The notes under the pieces were generated by a model that saw nothing but the letters and a program-made list of their open reading frames with translations, had not been told where the DNA came from and searched no databases. A stretch of 64,000 bases of DNA from Sanguinoderma infundibulare (taxonomy: Eukaryota; Basidiomycota; Agaricomycetes; Polyporales; Polyporaceae), in the NCBI GenBank assembly GCA_032821775.1, contig JAVLRN010000010.1, positions 372,001 through 436,000 of the forward strand. The letters run 5' to 3'. The translations under genes were made by a program, and so were the position numbers. Positions 32,685 to 42,947 of the stretch are shown here, in pieces; position 1 is the first letter of the stretch, and every line of letters starts with the position of its first letter.

Positions 32685-34773
32685 TCAGATGACATCTTCA
32701 TTACACCCTGCTCGAATCAGCATCTCCGCCTCCGGAGACCGGGGCTTGATGAGGCATTCGAAGGGCTCCGGGTACCTGGGACGCAGACTCAGCACGAGGA
32801 CTAAACTAGGATATCGTAGACACGTACGAAATGACACCGTGAGTCATTTTGACCGTGTCTGCCAATCGGATACGTTCACCGCACTCGTTGCGCGGCGCCT
32901 CGATAGACATCGTGTGGAGGATGCCCGTCACGACAGCGTACACCGAACCCTCTGCAAAGTACCGCCCCGGGCAGATCCTGTACCGAAGTAAAACAGGTCA
33001 GCGCAATGGGTGTTAGGAGCTAGGGTTGACATACCTTCGCCCATAGCCAAAGATGATCGCGGCTGGATCTTGGACGCTCGGGTCGAGCTTTCCGTCCTTG
33101 AGATACCGCTCAGGCTTGAACGTTTCAGGGTCGGGGTATAGCTTTGGGTCTCTGACGTACGCCCTGGTACAACGTGTCCGTCAGACGATCTATGGCCGAC
33201 AGCCTGACAGGATGCATACCATGGGTTGACTACCACCGCCGACCGCGCGGGGATCCGATATCCCCTATACTCATCTTCTTCCATAGACAGGTGGACGAGC
33301 GCCAGAGGCACGACCGGCCTCCAGCGCAAGCATTCCTTGATGAGCGCGCAGACATAGGGAAGATCGTTCTTGTCGGCGAACGTGGGGAGGCGGTTCGGGC
33401 CGACGACGGCTTCCAACTCTGCTTGTGCGTGCTTCTGAACTTTCGGGAACGACGCCATAGCGATATAAAAGGTCTGCAGCGTGGAGAGCGTCTGTACACA
33501 GCGGTCAGCATTGGCGTCGGCGGATCGCATGGGTGAAGACCGGAACGCACGGTGTCGGCACCGCCTAGAGAAGCATCCGGCGAGTTAGCCGCGGTCATAT
33601 CCGTAGTCCATGTGTCTCCGCTTACCGGCGTACGCGGAGGCGATGGCATTCTTGGAGAACTCTTCCTCTTCCGCCGCGGCTTCGCCTTCGAGGTGGGCCA
33701 TACGTTCGAGAAGGCCGCTCGCCATCGATGGCACCCCACGGCCTTCACGCTAGGAACAATAATGGGACCAAGTTAGACGAGTTGCAGAACACAATGCGGC
33801 GGCTAGGACCACTCGCCAACGCGGTCATGGCGGCCCGCCACGGCACATCACGCATCCTAAGGACAATGTCACGACAGGTAAATGCATCGCGCTTGAATTG
33901 TGCGCCCGGCATGAAAGATGGAAGGAAACGCATGCTAGGGAATGATTCGGAGAGGTACTTTCCCGGGGTGAAAAGCTGGGAGAATGTTTCCATCGCTTTC
34001 TCAGCGAGCCCTAAGTAGTCGGTGTCCCGGTCCTTGTCGATCTCGATGCCGTATCCTACGCGGATGGTGATGGAGCCAAACAAACTAAGGTTGCGTCAGC
34101 TTCAAACTCTAAATTGGTGCTCGCTGAGTCGAACTTACTGGCGGCCATGGTGAAGGAAGTCCTTGGGGCTCTCGATGACCCGGAGAAGGTATTTGCAGGC
34201 CTCGCGTTCTTGGATCGGTCGATAGCGCACAACCGCATTCGGGTGCATGTACTCGTGGAAGAGACGTCTCGTCCTTCTCCACTGGGCGCCGTAGCTATTG
34301 ACAGAGAACAACCATTGCCAGCCCGACCTGAAAGTGTGTATCGAGTCAGTGACGGATGCGAAATCGCGGAACAAGGTGTCTTACAGCGAAGCCACACAAG
34401 AGAAGAGCCTGTCGGAATAGTTGGCAGAGCGCTTCTCGAGGAGTTCTATGGCCGCTTCGTGTGTGCCAAGGACGATCATCGACTGACCGCAAGCGTTCAA
34501 GTGGACGACGTCCCCTACGGCAGCGCTTCAGAAATGGGGAGACTGTGACGCAACGCAGCTGTACGCACCGTATTTCGCACTGAGATCGCGGTAGGCGGGT
34601 TCCATCCCACGGATTGGCACGTCGAGCAGGTTACCGATGATAGGATAGCCGGGAGGACTAGGAGGGAGGGGCAACGCTCCGCGGGGTGCAGATCGGGACT
34701 GTCTAGCTTTCCATATGACCAGGGATAAAATGAAGATGAGCAGGATGGCCCAGCGGGGGAGGTCTGCTATCAT
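32685..34773 (-). CDS. Cytochrome P450 monooxygenase (P450-6), 523 aa
   Basis: Ten exons in phase, 5' to 3': 34773-34569, 34514-34385, 34327-34139, 34084-33817, 33749-33626, 33564-33551, 33491-33220, 33163-33035, 32977-32828, 32775-32685. It has a membrane anchor after MIADLPRW, LPPSPPGYPIIG, GGADT on the 14-nt exon, the ExxR in ECLRWRP, FKPERY and the heme motif FGYGRRICPG. Intron 4 begins GCGAGT instead of GT, where P450-5 has GTCAGT and P450-7 GTGAGT. Exon lengths equal those of P450-5 and P450-7 apart from three nucleotides in exon 1. Same orientation as P450-5, 6 kb away, with a shared relic in both upstream regions. Confidence 0.95.
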
Positions 34774-34829
34774 GGTGAGTGAAGAGGGTGGGGGAGCAGG
34801 TGTGCGCTCTCACGGCGCCGTCATGAACA

Positions 34830-34837
34830 GTCAAATA
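34830..34837 (-). promoter_or_regulatory. TATA-like box of P450-6
   Basis: On the minus strand TATTTGA about 60 nt upstream of the ATG; conserved in spacing with P450-5 and P450-7. Further upstream a CCAAT core and the string ggactccca are shared with P450-7. Confidence 0.55.
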
Positions 34838-36019
34838 CCCCTTCAAGCGTCTCTCCGTCCCTTCCCATGGCGAAATTTGTGGGAGTCCTGCTCCAAGACA
34901 GTACTGAGAAGGGATTGGAAGCACCCGACGGGACGGCGGAAGATGTCTGCATGGTGGATAAGGCTTGGCCCAGAGCGTTCGCGTGATCTTGCCGTCCCAT
35001 TGCCGCCACGGTGGGAGACCTCGACAACAATAGTGGTAAGTACTTGCTGTAGGAAGAGAGGAGTCGAGGAGATGTCCGATCCCTACACGGCGGGGAAGGC
35101 ATCTATGCGATGAACATCCTTAATACGACATACCAGATAAGTAGATGGTTCAGGTTGGGTCATTCTCCGAACTACTATCCTAATTAGTAGACCTGGTTGT
35201 AATCCGTATACGCGTAGTAAGTAATACGGTTGCTGCCTAGAGCTTCGATGTCTGATTTCAACCCCAAGTCGGACAGCACGAGAACTTCAATGATTGGACG
35301 TACAGGGACGACTGATTAAGCGAGCACCGGAATCCAGACCCCCAGCGGTACGCTTCAATAGAATAAATTGGTCAAAGCAGACAATTCAAGCTGCAACTCG
35401 GCTGGAACAGAAGACATGGCGGTGGTTGTCGTCACCGGTAAGATTCAAGTAGTGATGGCAATGATGTGCGCGGAGGTTTCGGAGCTTCAAATCGGTCGGG
35501 GTTCAAAGTAAGGGGGCATGCGGGATCAGTTATATTCGTTCGGAGTTTTAAGTATTGTGACGATGATCTCGATCAGTCCGATGGGCCGTCCACGGTCCTC
35601 TGCTTGAACCTGTCCCACACCTATGGCGACACTCGGAACCATCGTGCCCGCCAGACAGCTTGGGAGTCAACTCGTTTTCGATGGAAGGAAGTCGCACACA
35701 TTCCCGCACATTCAAGTCAGTCTCAACATAGGAAACCGCGCCCGGAACCCGCCCCGGCCGGCTAAAAAACACGACTCCGCAGATCTAGAGTGCGTCGCGC
35801 ACGCGCAATGCGGACACCAAGCCGTGACCACGCCTGTTTCGTCCTCATTCTTCAAATGCTCACTCCTGTTGACTTCACTCTTCTCTAGCGATCTCTGAAT
35901 CCTGCCATCACGTAGACTTCCATAACAATTGCGAGGACCTATTGGTGAGTGCCATCTTTTGACCTGTTATGATCGCTCACGTCATCAATTTATTGATGTC
36001 TTCGCAACACAGGTATCCT
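34838..36019. other. Intergenic with a gene relic and the F-box 5' region
   Basis: 35221-35325 is a diverged copy (about 70 percent by eye) of the sequence at 28930-29030, read on the minus strand as LVLSDLGLKSDIEALGS; upstream of it the frame is broken. At 35945-36012 a GTGAGT...ACACAG pair just before the F-box ATG looks like a 5' UTR intron. Nothing else is supported. Confidence 0.5.
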
Positions 36020-37696
36020 ATGGCGACTATTACCCTTACAGAGGACCCGCGTACCGCCATTTCGCATCCTCCGAGCATCATTTCCATCGCTTCCCCAATT
36101 CTTACCCGACTCGGTCTACTTCCTGGACAAGCATCCAAGCGAGAGATGTACAAGAGCTATGTCCGAGCACAACGTACGACGCACAACAATTCCGCTCCGA
36201 TCCATCGCTTCCTTCCTCCGGAGATCCTCATGGAGGTCTTCGCCCACATCATGCCGACCTCCTGCAGAGCCATCAGTCTCCTCCACGTATGTCGGAAATG
36301 GCGGTATGTAGTCATCAAGACCCCCGAATTCTGGTCGGACTTGCTTCGCATCCCTGCTGTCACACGGGCCGCCGTTCGCGGGGATGCGAGCGGCGTCGAG
36401 CGCTTTCGGACGTTCCTCCAGAGATCGGCTCCGATCAGAATCGCGTTCAACGCATCATGTCTACCCTTACACGTCTCTCTGGTCATCGGCGCGCACTTGA
36501 ACCAGATCGGCGGTCTCAAGGTTCGCGTCAGCGGTGACGAGGCCGTGGTGTTATATGGTTGGCTCGGGACGGGCATGCCCCTCCTGCACGAGCTCGAAAT
36601 ATTCCACAAGGCTTCTTGCCCTCTCCAGCCGGCGGACCGTAAAGCTCTCCGCCTCCTCCAATGCTCTGATGCAGGTCTGCCACGGCTTCGCACCCTCCGT
36701 GTATCTCCCGCGTTCTTCGTTCCTGGGCTCGCCGTCGAGTCCCTTCATACTCTACACGTTGGAGGATGCGCTTGCGACGACTGCCGCGGGAATGCGAAGA
36801 CTTACACCCTAGACGACTTGTTGTCATTCTTGAGACGCAGTCCATCCCTCTCCTCCCTTAAGTTTTCGATGGGTTCTGAGCCCTTGGACTGGTCTACGGA
36901 GGGCGTTGATGTCCCCATCTCCCTATCCGCTCTCAAGACCCTCACGTTCGAGCACTACCAGGTCGACACGCTCCGCGACGTGCTATCCAGCATCGTCATA
37001 CCTCCAACCGCGATCGTGCGGATTACATCGGAGAACCTCTCCCAGGACGGCGAACCCTACTTCCCTCCACCTCTCCGCAAACTGCCTCTCCCATGGGAGC
37101 TGCGCTCCCTCCGAGTCGTCGTCGGGACGTGCAGCTGCGACCTCCTCGGCGCGAACCTCAGGACCGAGTCGGGCAGGATCAAGATCGGGTGGAAGACGCT
37201 CGGCATCCTGAACAGGCGCACCGAGCTCTTCCGCGAGTTCGTTGACCTCTTCGCGTCCCCCGCCGTGTCGCGCCTGCACATCTCCGTCGCCTCAAACCTG
37301 TACCCCACGTGCCTTGACAGCCGTCGCATGGCCGCGCTGCTCTCCGCGTTCCCACAGCTCACGTTCCTGCGGGTGGGCCGCAAGTGCCATGACCTGTTCC
37401 GGTACCTCGCGCACTCCGAGTCGGGCAAGGTGCCGTGCCGGCACCTAGAACACTTGGTCGCGCTGTGGAGCGTAGCGTGGGAGGAGGAGTTCAGAACGAG
37501 CTGCGACCTCGTCGAAGCGACCCTCGCGCACCGCGCGTCACTTGGGTCGCGGCTGACGCTGCTCGACTTGCGGTTCCGGAGGCTATATGGGCTGAGGCCA
37601 GGGCAGATCGACGTGAATCTAGAGGACATCAGGAGTGGACTCGTGAGACGGCTGCGTCCGCTGGTGGACGTGGTTGTCGTCACCATTGAAGTATAA
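36020..37696 (+). CDS. F-box domain protein, 558 aa
   Basis: An intronless frame. Residues 61-100 carry the F-box pattern FLPPEILMEVFAHI with the following LLHVCRKWRYVV and PEFWSDLL, typical of the many F-box genes of mushrooms. The remainder is a long Leu/Ser-rich region resembling irregular leucine-rich repeats. F-box proteins bind SKP1 and bring substrates to SCF ubiquitin ligases; the target is unknown. The frame is open upstream to 35969, but the ATG at 36020 directly after a probable 5' UTR intron is the better start. No link to the P450 genes is evident. Confidence 0.85.
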   Translation: MATITLTEDPRTAISHPPSIISIASPILTRLGLLPGQASKREMYKSYVRAQRTTHNNSAPIHRFLPPEILMEVFAHIMPTSCRAISLLHVCRKWRYVVIKTPEFWSDLLRIPAVTRAAVRGDASGVERFRTFLQRSAPIRIAFNASCLPLHVSLVIGAHLNQIGGLKVRVSGDEAVVLYGWLGTGMPLLHELEIFHKASCPLQPADRKALRLLQCSDAGLPRLRTLRVSPAFFVPGLAVESLHTLHVGGCACDDCRGNAKTYTLDDLLSFLRRSPSLSSLKFSMGSEPLDWSTEGVDVPISLSALKTLTFEHYQVDTLRDVLSSIVIPPTAIVRITSENLSQDGEPYFPPPLRKLPLPWELRSLRVVVGTCSCDLLGANLRTESGRIKIGWKTLGILNRRTELFREFVDLFASPAVSRLHISVASNLYPTCLDSRRMAALLSAFPQLTFLRVGRKCHDLFRYLAHSESGKVPCRHLEHLVALWSVAWEEEFRTSCDLVEATLAHRASLGSRLTLLDLRFRRLYGLRPGQIDVNLEDIRSGLVRRLRPLVDVVVVTIEV

Positions 37697-38050
37697 GTGG
37701 AGTACGAGGTTTGCGTTCACTACTGGTCAATGTATGTTCTTGGTATCATTTCCTGTTAATGGTAATAAGTATGTAATTATCGTTTGCTCCATCACATGCA
37801 GGCCATACCTGACTGAGCGGTGACGTGTGGAAAAGAGCTTCGCCAAAACTACGGGCCGGTGGGACTTTCGCGGAGCGCGTGTCCTGTAACTCGGGCTGTT
37901 CGTGCTCCAGGTAGGGTTCCAAAAGCTGCAGACTAACTCCGTCAGGGTTAGATGGAACTTCTGTCGAAGAGACGCAGATTCGGTAAGGTCCCTTTTGAAT
38001 AAAAGGTTAGGCCTCGTAGTGGCACAGATACAACGTAAATCGTCTACGGC
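37697..38050. other. Intergenic ending in a candidate target site
   Basis: Sequence 38037-38050 (aaatcgtctacggc) recurs with one change directly after the poly(A) run at 39371, see the retrocopy entry. No gene seen. Confidence 0.5.
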
Positions 38051-38112
38051 CATCTCTTCTTGACCTCCTACCACCACCATCTCCTCTAGTGCCCACCCTC
38101 CGGTCTCGAAGA

Positions 38113-39039
38113 ATGACTCGTAAGAAAGGCACAGGATACTCCTCTGCTCCTGAGCCCACTCCTGGCCCTCTCCCGGGCGTAACCTACATCGCCAAAGACA
38201 TCGATCGCCCCGTACTTGTTGTATGGGGAGACACCTGGTCCATCTCTCGGCTTACCAACGAAGTGATCGACCTTAGTAACTACGCCGAGCTTCGCGAGGA
38301 GCTTACCCAGCTCCTCATCACCAACCCTCCCCCGCCATCCGCCTTCGACAACGAGGGGCTTCAACAGAGGATCGTCAAGGTCTTCAACGCCGGCCTCTCC
38401 GCCCTCAGGGCATCTCCCCCTCCTCCCATCCCCACTTCCACACCCTCTGCCGCGCCGGCGCCTGCACCGGCACCACCTCCTGACGTCCGCATGGATGCCT
38501 CGAGGCCCACCACTCCCACACCCTCCACCCCCGTTGCAGCATCTGACGCGCCCTCTCCGTCGAAGAAGGGCAAGAAGTGCAAGAACAAGGACCGGTCGCC
38601 GAGGCTGTCCCTTCCCCGCCCCACTCCGCACCTTCCTGTCTCCCCCCCCGCCCTTCCCCCGGCCCCGCCTCCCTTTGCCCACGCGATCTCGTCGCGGTCG
38701 GGCCCACCCCCCCCTGCCCCCGTGCTTGAGCGCTCCCCATTGCTCGAGTACCTTCCTCTTCCCGCAGCAGCGCCGCCGCCTCCCCCAGCGCGTGACGCTC
38801 CCAACCGCCCTCCATCACTCACGGCCGACGCGGCATCCTTCGACAGGGTGCTGCTCGCCATCGTGGCTCTATGCCGCGACTGTCTCAAGCGCATCCGCCG
38901 CCTAGCCTCACACGCGGTAGCAGCTGCCTCCCGGTCATCGCGGCCGGCGATGCGTTTTGCCCCCAAGCCCGACCTTCCAGTTACATTCGCTGATGCCGTC
39001 AGGGGTAGAGGAGGACGGATCACCATCTCGCTTCGTTAG
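38113..39039 (+). CDS. Pro/Ala-rich hypothetical protein, 308 aa (in retrocopy)
   Basis: Family not recognised. Start chosen at the ATG at 38113 (the frame continues upstream without another ATG). Residues of about 20-95 look globular (VLVVWGDTWSISRLTNEVID). Residues 96-235 are Pro/Ala/Ser low complexity with a short Lys-rich patch (KKGKKCKNK) that could be a nuclear signal. A helical region with CRDCLKRIRRLASH follows, ending in a basic tail. No introns, unlike nearly all genes here, in agreement with a retroposed origin; the intact frame suggests it is recent or still used. It could be an ORF1-like protein of a retroelement. Confidence 0.5.
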   Translation: MTRKKGTGYSSAPEPTPGPLPGVTYIAKDIDRPVLVVWGDTWSISRLTNEVIDLSNYAELREELTQLLITNPPPPSAFDNEGLQQRIVKVFNAGLSALRASPPPPIPTSTPSAAPAPAPAPPPDVRMDASRPTTPTPSTPVAASDAPSPSKKGKKCKNKDRSPRLSLPRPTPHLPVSPPALPPAPPPFAHAISSRSGPPPPAPVLERSPLLEYLPLPAAAPPPPPARDAPNRPPSLTADAASFDRVLLAIVALCRDCLKRIRRLASHAVAAASRSSRPAMRFAPKPDLPVTFADAVRGRGGRITISLR

Positions 39040-39347
39040 GACTCTCGGCTGACGCGGACGGTCTACTTATTGGGGGAGGCGCGAGCAGGGGTGACCTCGC
39101 GTGGTTTTGGGTTTCTTTTTCGGAGTTGCGCGATCGGAGCATGGAGGGGGCTCGCGTTCGTCTCGACGGGTGTTGTCAGTACTGAGTGGGGTTGCCGCTC
39201 GCTGCCTTCGGGTGCGGACCAGCTCCGGGCTTACTTTAATTAGTCGTCCCGGGTACAACTGAATGCTGGATACCGGTTTGATTTGACAGTCGTAGTTTAC
39301 ATTGTGCATTGTGTAGACAGCTTCTCTCAAATCTCAGAACCTGTCCC

Positions 39348-39370
39348 AAAAAAAAAAAAAAAAAAAAAAA
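39348..39370 (+). repeat. Poly(A) run, 23 A
   Basis: An uninterrupted A tract, the only one of this length in the window, at the right end of the retrocopy candidate. Confidence 0.95.
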
Positions 39371-39381
39371 TCGTCTATGGC

Positions 39382-40780
39382 TACAAAGAGGCGTAAGATC
39401 AGCAGGACAACGTATGGTGTGGAGTGTCGAACTCTGAGACATGTCCGTGTGGGACCAGTCGAATCGAATGCTGGGGGAAAAATACTACGCTTCTCTTGGA
39501 AGATTTTCGTTGGCTACGATTGCAGCCGTGGTCCTAAGAGCAGGTTCCGCCCGGGCAGCGTGGAAGCAGGTGGAGGCTTAGCGCTTAGCGTCTAACTAGA
39601 CGCGCAACTAGTGGGCTTCTGCCCGTGCGCCAACCGTCGAGTGACTATCATTCCCCACGTCCTGCTTTGTGCTATATCGTTGGGCCGAACGGAACCACGG
39701 CGTCCGCTGCCATGTTCAGGCCAGGCGCTGTTGGCAATGTCTGCCCGGCGCCGCACTCTCGCCACCCAGAAACCTTCGCCTACGTTATCAAAGTCATCTG
39801 GACGTTGAGACGCTGGTGACTCGTGCTGGCTGCGACAAGGGATGAATTTGTGAGCTTGGAATTCGAGAGGAAAAAATTAAAACGATAACATAAGAGTCCT
39901 CATTGTCTTGCCAGTGTACTGGAGGAAGTGATCGCTGTCACTGGTACAAAGTCACGATAATGAGTCGAAAAATTTGTTACGTTGACGCCCAAGTCCTGCA
40001 TCCGGATCTATGCGGATAACGCCGGATCTGGTGATGGTCTTCCTTAACGCCGGCGCCAGGTCAATGTTCTTCCGTACCATCCACTGCCTGCTGCTCTTCA
40101 ACGTCGCGGGAAGCCAATGTATGCCACTCCTCCTCGGTAAGTATCTCACCTGAGTAACATTACTGGATATCTATCAAACCTCCCCACAGAATCATTTCAG
40201 CGTTTTGGTGAATCCCTTCAAGCTACCCATGTCCATATGAGGTTCTCCTCGGGCTCCCTTCCCCCGCCCAACATCTCACGCCCGCGCCAGTAGAAGTTCG
40301 ACATTGCCTTATGACCAGTAGCATAGTTTGTTTTTCCAGTTCCACCGGATTTGCCGCTGGATTCAGGACGTCGTCTGGACCTCTGCCGTATTAGGCCGCA
40401 TTGTTTTATCCCTGTGTCACGGCTCCGGTGCATCTCAACCAAACGCGTACGTCCATGTACGCACAGTCTCTCTCACGTTGTTTGACCTGTCATTTAAAAG
40501 GCACATCGAAGCGCCAGGATGCAGTCATACTATTCTTGATTAGGCCAATACTGACGGCGTGGGGCTGATTGGGTGCGGTACTTGTGAGTCAGTGAATTCG
40601 AACAAAGTACCGGGGGTAAGGTGTTCCTATCATGCAGCTGACTTGCACACCGTGAAGGCATCTCCTGCCGTCTGCTGCGGATGCTCCAATCCTAGAGTGA
40701 GCCGCTTCTTAGGTATTGCCGTTGAGCATCGGACTCCCACCGTCCACCCTGGAAGACACAGCCCCACCGTCGCCCAAGCG
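39382..40780. other. Intergenic upstream of P450-7
   Basis: 1.4 kb with no gene seen. The last 130 bp carry the conserved promoter features shared with P450-6 (gctccaatcc at about 40682, ggactccca at about 40732). Confidence 0.45.
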
Positions 40781-40788
40781 ATATTTGA
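40781..40788 (+). promoter_or_regulatory. TATA-like box of P450-7
   Basis: ATATTTGA, about 60 nt before the ATG at 40846, same spacing as in P450-5 and P450-6. Confidence 0.55.
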
Positions 40789-40845
40789 GCCTCCATGACA
40801 TTGCCGTGAGAGTGCACACTCGCACTTCCACCCTTCTCACTTGTC

Positions 40846-42947
40846 ATGATTGCGGACATCCCTAGCTGGGCCCTTCTGGCCATCGTCATTGTATACGTGA
40901 TCATATGGAAAGCTCGCAGGTCCCAGACACCCTCTGGCACGCTGCCCCTTCCTCCTAGTCCTCCCGGATATCCTATCATCGGCAACCTGCTCGATGTGCC
41001 GGTTCACGAGATAGAAACCGCTTTTCGCGATCTCAATGCGAAATACGGTACGTTCAGCTGCGTTTCGCATGCCCTCAGTATTTCTTAATTACAGCCACAG
41101 GGGACATCGTGTATTTGAACGCATGCGGCCAGTCGATGATCGTCCTCGGCACACATCAAGCGGCGATCGACCTACTTGAGAAGCGTTCCGCCAACTACTC
41201 CGACCGGCTTTGCTCTTGCGTGGCCTCTCTGTGAGACGTCTTTCTCCACTGCAATAGACAGTCTTGAGTTACTCAACGTGCACTTTACAGGTCTGGCTGG
41301 ACATGGCTATTCTCCACCCTCAATTACGGCGCCCAGTGGAGGAGGACAAGACGCCTCTTCCACGAGTACATGCACCCGAACGCGGTCAGCCGTTATCAGT
41401 CGGTCCAAGAACACGAGGCGTGGAAGTACATTCTCCGCGTCATGGAGAGCCCCAAGGATTTCCTTCATCACGGCCGCCAGTAAGTCCTGTTAAGCGTCTT
41501 TATACTTCAGTCTCGATTTGACCCCCAACCGTAGCTTATTCGGATCCATCACTATTCGCGTGGGCTATGGCATCGAGGTCGACAAGGACAAGGAAACTGA
41601 CTACCTCGGGATCGCTGAGAAGGCGATGGAGACGTTCTCCCAGCTGTTCCTCCCGGGCAAGTACCTCGCCGAATCATTCCCCAGCATGCGTTTCCTTCCC
41701 TCTTTCATGCCCGGAGCGCAGTTCAAGCGCGATGCATTTGCCTGTCGTGACATTGTCCTTAGGATGCGTGATGTGCCGTGGCGGGCCGCCATGACCGCGT
41801 TGGTGAGTCGTAGTCTGTGCACTGCCTATCTCACTCACAATAAACTTGCTCCGCGTTCCGTTCACAGCGCGAAGGCCGCGGATTGCCGTCGATGGCGAGC
41901 GGTCTTCTCGAGCGTATGGCCCACCTCGAAGGCGAAGCCGCGGCAGAGGAGGAAGAGTTCTCGAAGAACGCCATCGCGTCCGCATATGCCGGTAAGCCCC
42001 CAGTCGTGAGTGCCAGGCTCGGACACGGCTGATACACTGCACGGCTTTTAGGCGGAGCAGACACCGTAAGTCCACGTTCCCTGTGAGGTCGGAGTCGGCA
42101 CAAATTGATCACCGGATCATCAGACGCTCTCGACACTACAGGCTTTTTATATTGCAATGGCATCGTACCCCGAGGTACAGAAACGCGCTCAGGCCGAGCT
42201 CGACACCGTTGTGGGGCCGAACCGCCTTCCCACGTTCGCAGACAAGAATGATCTCCCCTACACCTCCGCGCTCATCAAGGAATGTCTCCGCTGGAGGCCC
42301 GTCGCGCCCACAGCGCTGACTCACCTGTCGATAGACGAAGACGAGTACAAGGGATACCGCATCCCCGCGCGGTCCGCGATGGTTATCAACATATGGTACA
42401 TATCTTCTCTTCATGATGCGCGAGATGCGGTTCCGTCTGACCGATTGCACTAGGGCGTACGTACGAGACCCGAAACTTTACCCAGACCCAGAAGCATTCA
42501 AGCCCGAGCGATTCATCAAGGACGGAAAGCTGGACCCGAATGTCCAAGATCCAACCGCAATCATATTTGGGTACGGACGCAGGTATGCTGACCCCACATT
42601 GGTACCTGCAGTCTTTCTCCTTCACACCGTTTTGCTGCAGGATCTGCCCGGGGCGGCACTTTGCAGAAGGTTCAGTCTACGCCGTGGTGACAGGTATCCT
42701 CCACACTATGTCTATCGAGGCGCCGCTCAACGAGCGCGGCGATCCCATCCGATTGGCGGATACCGTCAAGATGACTCAAGGCATCATCTCGTAAGTGGCT
42801 GCAATGTGTCGGTTTAGCTCTCGCACTTTTGCTGACCTTGTGACCCTGCGTCCCAGATACCCGGAACCCTTCGAGTGTGTTATCAAGCCCCGTTCTCCGG
42901 AGGCCGAGATGCTGGTTCAGGCAGCTTGCAGCGAGGATAGTATCTGA
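40846..42947 (+). CDS. Cytochrome P450 monooxygenase (P450-7), 522 aa
   Basis: Ten exons in phase: 40846-41047, 41101-41230, 41291-41479, 41535-41802, 41868-41991, 42052-42065, 42124-42395, 42454-42582, 42641-42790, 42857-42947. It has an anchor after MIADIPSW, LPPSPPGYPIIG, GGADT on the 14-nt exon 6, the ExxR in ECLRWRP, FKPERF and the heme motif FGYGRRICPG. Exon lengths are identical to P450-5 in every exon. Third member of the recent subfamily but on the opposite strand, so the copy was made with inversion. Its last exon is the best match in the window to the orphan exon at 49986. Confidence 0.96.

Larger units (their letters stand above)
38051..39370 (+). mobile_element. Candidate retrotransposed copy (intronless gene plus poly(A))
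   Basis: The segment carries one intronless frame (38113-39039), about 300 bp of 3' flank and a run of 23 A at 39348-39370. It is bounded on the left by tcgtctacggc (38040-38050) and on the right by tcgtctatggc (39371-39381), an 11-of-11 match except one transition, extendable into the A run. This is the signature of LINE-type target-primed insertion of a polyadenylated RNA. Either a processed gene copy or a short non-autonomous retroelement. Confidence 0.6.

Noticed and set aside
36157..36693. Long minus-strand frames opposite the F-box gene (also 37057-37686)
   Set aside because: Arg/Ser-rich shadows of a well-supported plus-strand gene, caused by GC-rich third positions.
38361..39026. 221-codon minus-strand frame opposite the retrocopy gene
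   Set aside because: Gly/Arg/Ala-rich shadow of the Pro/Ala-rich plus-strand frame.
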